Source of the DNA: Chrysiogenales bacterium | GTDB taxonomy: Bacteria > Acidobacteriota > Aminicenantia > UBA2199 | Direction: 5' to 3' | Assembly: GCA_004525465.1 (NCBI GenBank) | Contig: SPCN01000155.1 | Coordinates: 1-5,744, forward strand | DNA length: 5,744 bases | Shown here: positions 3,719-5,744 of the stretch, one piece after another | How positions within the stretch are numbered: the stretch's first letter is position 1 | How the letters are laid out: every line of letters starts with the position of its first letter | The notes under the pieces: generated by a model | Database searches by the model: none | What the model was told of the DNA's origin: nothing | The model's input: the letters and a program-made list of their open reading frames with translations, nothing else | Translations under genes and position numbers: made by a program

Positions 3719-5744
3719 TTACTCCTTGACCACGGCGGCACAGCGCGGGCAGAGTTCGGGATTAACGGGGTCGACAACCGCCGCGGCGACCCGGTTCCAG
3801 CAGCGCGGGCATTTGCACCCCGTTGCTTTGCGCACCGTGATTTTTTCCTTTTTGCCCGCCTGCACTTTCAGGGCGGCAACGACCAGGATGGCCTTGAAAA
3901 GTTCACGGTTGGAGCGCAGCAGTTCTTCGTCGTCTGCCGCAGCCGTGATCTCGATATCGGCTTCCAGTGAATCGCCGATAAGTCTGGCGGCGCGGGCCGA
4001 CTCGATCTCTTTCAGGATGCGGTCGCGGATCTCCATGATCTTTTCCCAGCGCGCCGCTTCCACGGCCTTGCCCAAGGTTGCGTCGATTTCCGGAAAGCGC
4101 TGCAGGTGGATGAACGGTTCCTTGCCGGGGTGGTCGGGAACGTGGCCCCAGGCTTCTTCGCAGGTAAAAGACAGGATGGGGGCCATGAGCAGCAGAGTTT
4201 CGCGCAGCAGGATGAAAACGGTTTGTTGGGCGGCCCGGCGTTCCGGGGCGTCGAGGCGGTTGCAGTATAGATTGTCTTTCTGGATGTTCAGGTAGAAGGC
4301 GCTCAGGTCCACGGTAAAAAAGTTGAACATGGCGTGAAAGATGGCATGGTATTCGAAGTCCTGGTAGGCCTGGAGCACCCGGGCCTTGATCTCCTGCAGG
4401 CGCTGCAGAATATACAGGTCAGTTTCGCCGAAGGCGGACCTGGCAAGCGGATCGAGTCCCGGTGTAAAATCAGCGAGCACGCCGAGCATGAAGCGCCAGG
4501 TGTTGCGGATTTTTCGGTAGCTTTCGCTGAGGCGCAGCAGGATCTCCGAGCTGAAGCGGACGTCTTCCTGGTAGTTGACCATGGCCGCCCACAGGCGCAG
4601 GATCTCGGCACCTTTGTCCTTGATGATGCTCTGCGGCTCTATGACGTTGCCCAACGATTTGTGCATGGCCCGCCCTTCCGCGTCGAGCACCCAGCCGTGG
4701 GTGATGACGGCGCGGTAGGGGGAAGCGTCCAGGGCGCTGATGCCCACCAGCAGGGAGGAATGGAACCAGCCGCGGTACTGGTCGCCGCCTTCCAGGTACA
4801 TATCGGCCGGCCAGCGGTGGCCGGCCGAGCGCTGCAGGATGCCGTGCGACGAACCCGACTCGAACCAGACGTCGAGGATGTCTTTTCCTTTTTCAAATTC
4901 TTTGCCGCCGCACCCGGGACAGGCGGTTCCGGCGGGGATGAATTCGGCTGCCTCCTTTTGGTACCAGGAATTGGAGCCTTGGGCGGCGAAAGTTTTTTCC
5001 ACGTTTTCTATGGCAGTGGGATCGAGCAGCGCTTCTCCGCAGTCCCTGCAGAAAAATGCCGGCAGGGGGACACCCCAGTCGCGCTGGCGCGAGATGCACC
5101 AGTCGGGCCGATTTTCGATCATGCTGGAAATGCGTTCTTCGCCCCAGGCCGGCAGCCAGGCTACTCCCTTGATGGCTTCCAGAGCGTTGGCGCGCAGGTC
5201 GGCCTGGTCCATGGCGATGAACCATTGGGCCGTGGCCCGGTAGATGACCGGTTTCTTGCAGCGCCAGCAGTGGGGGTAGGAATGTTCGATGGAGTTGGAG
5301 TGCAGCAGGCTGCCGTTTTGGCGCAGGTCCTCGACGATGCGTTCGTTGGCCTGGAAGACCTGCATGTCCTTATAGGGTCCGACGCTTTCGTCGAAGCGGC
5401 CGTCGGGGTTGACCGGCGAATAGATGTCGAGTTTGTGGGTTATGCCGGCGTGGTAATCGTCCTCGCCGTGGCCCGGCGCGGTGTGCACGCAGCCGGTGCC
5501 CTGGTCCAGCAGTACGTAGTTGGTGTTGATCAGCAGCGAGTCGCGGTCATAAAGAGGGTGGCGGGCTTTGTATCCGTTCAGTTCGCGGCCCTTGAATTCC
5601 TTGAGCTTGCTGAAGCTGTCGCCGTTCAGGGCGGCGATGGCCGGCAGCAGGGTCGAGGCGGCGATATACAGTTCGCCCTTCATTTCGAACAAAGCGTAAT
5701 CAAAATCGGCGTGCAGGGCGATGGCCAGGTTGGCCGGGATGGTC
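3719..5744 (-). CDS. ileS: Isoleucyl-tRNA synthetase, C-terminal 674 residues (5' end outside window)
   Basis: IleRS charges tRNA-Ile with isoleucine in the cytoplasm and hydrolyses mischarged Val-tRNA. The reading frame enters at the right edge as TIPANLAIALHADFDYA, a conserved IleRS stretch, so the TTG at 5692 is internal and not a start. About 230-260 N-terminal residues, with the HIGH motif, are outside. Seen, numbered from the first full codon: editing (CP1) motif GTGCVHTAPGHGEDDY (82-97); zinc-type Cys pairs at 159/162, 232/235 and 275/278; RQRDWGVPLP (219-228); DVWFESGSSH (291-300); the KMSKS-loop variant AMHKSLGN (359-366); the helical anticodon-binding domain (about 395-575); and a C-terminal zinc site CPRCW (645-649) plus CPRC (665-668), as in bacterial IleRS. 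No frame damage. First visible gene of the operon; any T-box or promoter would lie to the right of the window. Confidence 0.97.
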   Translation of the reverse strand, partial: TIPANLAIALHADFDYALFEMKGELYIAASTLLPAIAALNGDSFSKLKEFKGRELNGYKARHPLYDRDSLLINTNYVLLDQGTGCVHTAPGHGEDDYHAGITHKLDIYSPVNPDGRFDESVGPYKDMQVFQANERIVEDLRQNGSLLHSNSIEHSYPHCWRCKKPVIYRATAQWFIAMDQADLRANALEAIKGVAWLPAWGEERISSMIENRPDWCISRQRDWGVPLPAFFCRDCGEALLDPTAIENVEKTFAAQGSNSWYQKEAAEFIPAGTACPGCGGKEFEKGKDILDVWFESGSSHGILQRSAGHRWPADMYLEGGDQYRGWFHSSLLVGISALDASPYRAVITHGWVLDAEGRAMHKSLGNVIEPQSIIKDKGAEILRLWAAMVNYQEDVRFSSEILLRLSESYRKIRNTWRFMLGVLADFTPGLDPLARSAFGETDLYILQRLQEIKARVLQAYQDFEYHAIFHAMFNFFTVDLSAFYLNIQKDNLYCNRLDAPERRAAQQTVFILLRETLLLMAPILSFTCEEAWGHVPDHPGKEPFIHLQRFPEIDATLGKAVEAARWEKIMEIRDRILKEIESARAARLIGDSLEADIEITAAADDEELLRSNRELFKAILVVAALKVQAGKKEKITVRKATGCKCPRCWNRVAAAVVDPVNPELCPRCAAVVKE
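3722..3727 (-). promoter_or_regulatory. lspA ribosome binding site within the ileS end
   Basis: AAGGAG read leftward, 7 bases before ATG 3714. It is formed by the last two sense codons of ileS (Lys-Glu) directly before its TAA, so terminating ribosomes cover it. It settles the lspA start at 3714. Confidence 0.85.

Noticed and set aside
3715..3777. Longer lspA start at 3777, adding 21 residues
   Set aside because: The extension lies over ileS codons, is not hydrophobic or conserved, and the AAGGAG before ATG 3714 marks the start clearly.
2720..5243. Rightward open frames opposite lgt, lspA and ileS (2720-3157, 3380-3718, 3690-4295, 4740-5243)
   Set aside because: All are antisense to genes with clear family motifs, and none has a recognisable domain; long shadow frames are expected in GC-rich DNA.
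5690..5692. TTG at 5692 as an ileS start
   Set aside because: The upstream codons to the window edge continue in frame and encode a conserved IleRS stretch (TIPANLA), so this TTG is an internal Leu.

Overview
The window carries five protein genes, all read leftward (minus strand). Two run off the ends. The DNA is GC-rich with no sign of gene decay, and it looks like chromosomal core sequence from a Gram-negative-type bacterium that makes lipoproteins and matures [NiFe] hydrogenases, which suggests anaerobic or H2-using metabolism. I cannot name the phylum. The Lgt variant (GRxGCFxxGCCFG) and the REP-like palindromes would fit an Acidobacteria/Aminicenantes-like or deltaproteobacteria-like lineage, but that is a weak inference.

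Right to middle (5744 to 1516) is a tightly packed block: ileS (isoleucyl-tRNA synthetase, N-terminus outside the window), lspA (signal peptidase II), lgt (prolipoprotein diacylglyceryl transferase) and rluD (23S rRNA pseudouridine synthase). lspA starts 4 bases after the ileS stop, lgt overlaps the end of lspA, and rluD overlaps the end of lgt. Each ribosome binding site that can be seen lies inside the gene before it. This is a single operon in all likelihood. lgt and lspA catalyse successive steps of lipoprotein maturation, and ileS and rluD serve translation.

Between rluD and hypF is a gap of 301 bases (1215 to 1515) with unusually dense structure. It holds two neighbouring degenerate heptanucleotide arrays (an AT-rich GGAATTT type and a CATNACG type). 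Next come three GTAGGG-type palindromes, two of which are followed on the leftward strand by T6 and may end the operon. Finally there is a TATAAT box overlapped by a small dyad, just upstream of hypF. No gene is credible in the gap.

Left end (1214 to 1): the first 404 codons of hypF, the carbamoyltransferase that starts cyanide ligand synthesis for [NiFe] hydrogenases. The acylphosphatase, double zinc-finger and YrdC-like domains are present. The C-terminal Kae1-like domain, and probably more hyp genes, lie beyond the left edge.

I found no evidence of a new defence or mobile system. The parts that deserve a second look are the repeat cluster at 1271-1508 and the Cys-rich active-site signature of Lgt.
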